64,000 bases of DNA from Lanius collurio (taxonomy: Eukaryota > Chordata > Aves > Passeriformes > Laniidae): NCBI GenBank assembly GCA_020086605.1, contig JACBWW010000004.1, positions 45,673,649 to 45,737,648 of the forward strand. The letters run 5' to 3'. A program made the translations under genes and the position numbers. Every line of letters starts with the position of its first letter. Within the stretch, counting starts at the first letter, position 1. Below the pieces are notes generated by a model, which made no database searches, was not told the DNA's origin, and saw only the letters and a list, made by a program, of their open reading frames with translations. Of this stretch, positions 61,401 to 64,000 are shown piece by piece.

Positions 61401-64000
61401 ATACTTTTTTCTAGTCCCCGTGGCGTTGAGAGCTTTATATGGAGTTTGCTGCTCTGGTGATACAAGATCCTCCTGTTCAGGGAGTCTCAAACCCAGCTGG
61501 TCTTTAGGTGAAGCAGTAATGACACCTGGTATGAGACCTTTCTTAATACCAAAGAGGGCAGTTGAGCCTTCTCCTTTTCAACTACTCAATCCCATAGTTT
61601 TCCTTGCCCCACAGCTAGAACCCACAGGCTGTTAAAATCCATGTGCATAACCTTCAGCTGTGTGAGAGTCAACTCTTAGCTGTATTTTTAAAACACAGCT
61701 GAGCTGACCTGCTGGCAGCTGCTGACAAAAATATTGGAATTGATCTTTTCCCCCTGGCTAGAGACTTCTCCATGAAGATTTTTTTCCTCTTGAGTGAAAA
61801 ACTGAAGCCTCATTTAGTTTCTTGGCTACTTTGATGTCAGGTGAATGCCCATGCTGGCAGAGAGGAGGTTGTGGAGCTGTGGCCAGGGTTATGGGAACAG
61901 CATCACCTCCTCTGTTGTTGATACGGGAATTTGGTTTCCTGTGTCTTTAGCCAGCTGCCTGAATTTGACAGTGCAAGGCAGTTTATAAGAAGTGGTTGTC
62001 TTGTTTGTTTTCCCCTTTGAGATCTGGCCCCTTCCATGGAGTTGCAGGAGCATTAAGGTTAGGGGCTTTTGTCCTGTAGCCTTCCTCGCACCCAGGGCAG
62101 GGGATAGATGTGGAGATTTTTCATTCTGTGGCTGCCTTGCTGTTCTTTGAGGCATTTGTGACAGAGCATGTGCATGAAATTAGGAAGAATTCAGAAACTG
62201 TACATATGCAAATTCCCTCAATCACTTATGTGTGATTTTATTGTTTTAGCCTCGGGATCTCATGGCTAAAAATCCCATTCTCTCCAGTCAGTATCATTTG
62301 TTTTCTCCATGTCAAATGCCACTTATGTGTGGCAGAAGGCCACTAATGCAAGTTAGATGTACTGAACTTGTGAAGAGATAGTATTTCAGGCAAAGCAGCT
62401 TACAATTTACTGGCTTTGTTCTTTCTAGAAACCTTATTATTATATCTCTCCAGAGCTGTCGAGGAGAAGGTGAAAGATTCTGTGCAGCTTCCAGGAGCAT
62501 GGTCATGCTGAGAGCAGATGGTCCATTCTTGGAAGCCATCCCAAACGATGGATTACTCATCTGATGCAGAATGATGCACCAGAAAATTGCAGATTCACCA
62601 GGACTGCTCTTTGACTCCTTTCAAGCTTTGATTCTTTTAACTTTCTGCTTTTACTTGTCTGCCTAGTTTGTTGCTCAAAAATCCTTCCATAAAATAATCT
62701 CAGCCAGAACCATAAAGGCACTTAGAATTTAAAAGGGAAACTTGTATAATGCATCTGAATTGAGGGAAGATTTCGGAAGTGTGGTTTCTTGTATTGTGAG
62801 GTTTAAAACAAAATCCTAAACAAAAAAATTAGTTTTCATTAGAGTTTCCAGTGGGAAAGAAGGAACCCAGAAGTGTAATAGAATACCTTTGCACTTGTCA
62901 GTAGTATCACTTACTAATATTTCACCTACTCAAACCTGCCATCAGGATCACTTCTTATGTCTGTATTGTTTCGTGTTTGCACGTGATCCTCACTTTTAAG
63001 CCATGTTAACAGTAAAAATGTGTTTGAATTAATGTGATACAGGATTAAGGCATAAAAAACCAAGTCATAAGAAGCTGAGAAGTTGATTATTATTAATTGT
63101 AAATTTATTCAGTGAACCAATCGTTTTGGAAGCTGGTGGCTCAGGGTGTTGCAGTAACTAATCTGGCAGGAGTGTTTCTTGGTAAATCCCTGACTGATGC
63201 TGAAGGATAGCTGTTATTTTTTCCTTCCTGTGTATTGCTCTGATTTTTCTCAATATTTTCTTCCCTGCAGACACCCCCAACTTGCTGCTCACTACAGTGA
63301 CAGTAAAACATCAACTCATTCACCTTATAGAGCTCACTTTGTCAGCTGTTCCAGTGTCACTAAATGATGTAAATGGAATTTTTAAGCCAGATCAGAATTA
63401 TTTCTCCAGAATATATTGAGTTTCCCCTGGCTAGAAAGGCAAGAATCTGGAGCAGGTTTTTATGAAAATCTGATTAAGTCACCTAGGCAGTGGAAGAAGC
63501 AGCTGCTTAACTCCATATTCTCCACAGCCCATCCTTTGCTGTGCTGGGGTTGATTGTGCTGCTGGAAGCACTCTGGAGTTGTTGAACAAGGGTGATGCTC
63601 ACCTTGATGTGCGGAGCAGTGGATGGAGTAGGGTTCTGGTCCCTGGGCCATTGCAGCCCCTGTCTCTCAGTGGACCATGGTGTGAGTGGAAGAGCTGTCA
63701 GTCAAGTTTTGGCCCCTCCTTCATACCAGCCTGCTAAAAATGTCTTAATTTTACAAGTCAAAGGTATGAAAAGAGTCATGGTGGTCTGGAATTATTTGGC
63801 ATTGATTTCCTTCACTTGTGTCCCTATTCATTTACTAGCTGTAATCTTCTTTGTCTTTGGAGACTGATTTACAGGAGATTTCCCTGGCTTTCCTGAAAAC
63901 ATCTAATTTTCCCAGGAGAGAGGCACTTGTATGTTTTCTGCTAGTGTTGGAGTGATGAAGACTTTGTTGTACCTGCACAAACACAAGAAAATGGGCTTCA
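58407..64000. other. Noncoding unique DNA, no gene supported
   Basis: Unique DNA. 60485-60780 is strongly pyrimidine-rich and ends in CTCTCTTTGGCAG, an excellent acceptor-like sequence (AG at 60778-60779), but no donor or open exon follows convincingly. Open frames at 60848-61070 and 61420-61635 lie in GC-richer patches without domains. Confidence 0.5.

Noticed and set aside
1..64000. CRISPR arrays, operons, prophage, rRNA, tRNA, mitochondrial insertions, retroviral gag/pol/env
   Set aside because: None seen; the window has vertebrate-type repeats and no dense coding sequence, regularly spaced repeats or recognisable RNA genes.

Overview
The window reads as noncoding vertebrate nuclear DNA, most likely from a bird and probably one of the Neoaves. 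The main reasons are two decayed LTR fragments of a family I recognise from avian genomes (5' end TGTTGTGGTTTAACC, 3' end AAAACCAGCACA) and short truncated CR1 LINE tails with the typical avian 3' end (TTTAAGGTCC...AACCATTCTGTGATCCTG). Repeat density is low, CpG is sparse and microsatellites are short. The assignment rests on recognition, not on a database search.

No protein-coding gene, rRNA, tRNA or CpG-island promoter could be supported. All long open frames are under 150 codons, have no recognisable domain and no good splice or codon context. I treat them as chance. The window is therefore either the interior of one or more large introns or an intergenic desert.

Layout. 1-4797: AT-rich unique DNA with an A/C-rich tract (824-893), an ancient SINE-like tail (2615-2722) and a minus-strand CR1 tail (3199-3320). 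4798-5341: LTR fragment, 3'-truncated. 5342-7293: A-rich unique DNA. 7294-7671: assembly gap of 378 N. 7672-30662: long stretch in which the + strand looks richer in T and G, with a pair of competing hairpins (9587-9628), a few ancient SINE-like scraps and several segments that look like conserved regulatory DNA (about 11.8, 17.5, 19.8 and 26.6 kb). 30663-30932: second LTR fragment of the same family, 5'-truncated. 31724-31815: CR1 3' tail. 32-44 kb: further candidate regulatory segments (34.1, 37.2, 39.1, 43.4 kb), a T29 homopolymer (35181-35209) and an ancient repeat with inverted structure (42711-42790). 44-64 kb: unique DNA with short tandem repeats, A/C-rich tracts and a few GC-richer islets whose frames are open by chance.

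No undescribed gene system was visible. The most worthwhile leads are the candidate conserved noncoding elements, the hairpin cluster at 9587-9628, the recurrent A/C-rich tracts in both orientations, and the possible transcriptional strand asymmetry between about 10 and 33 kb.
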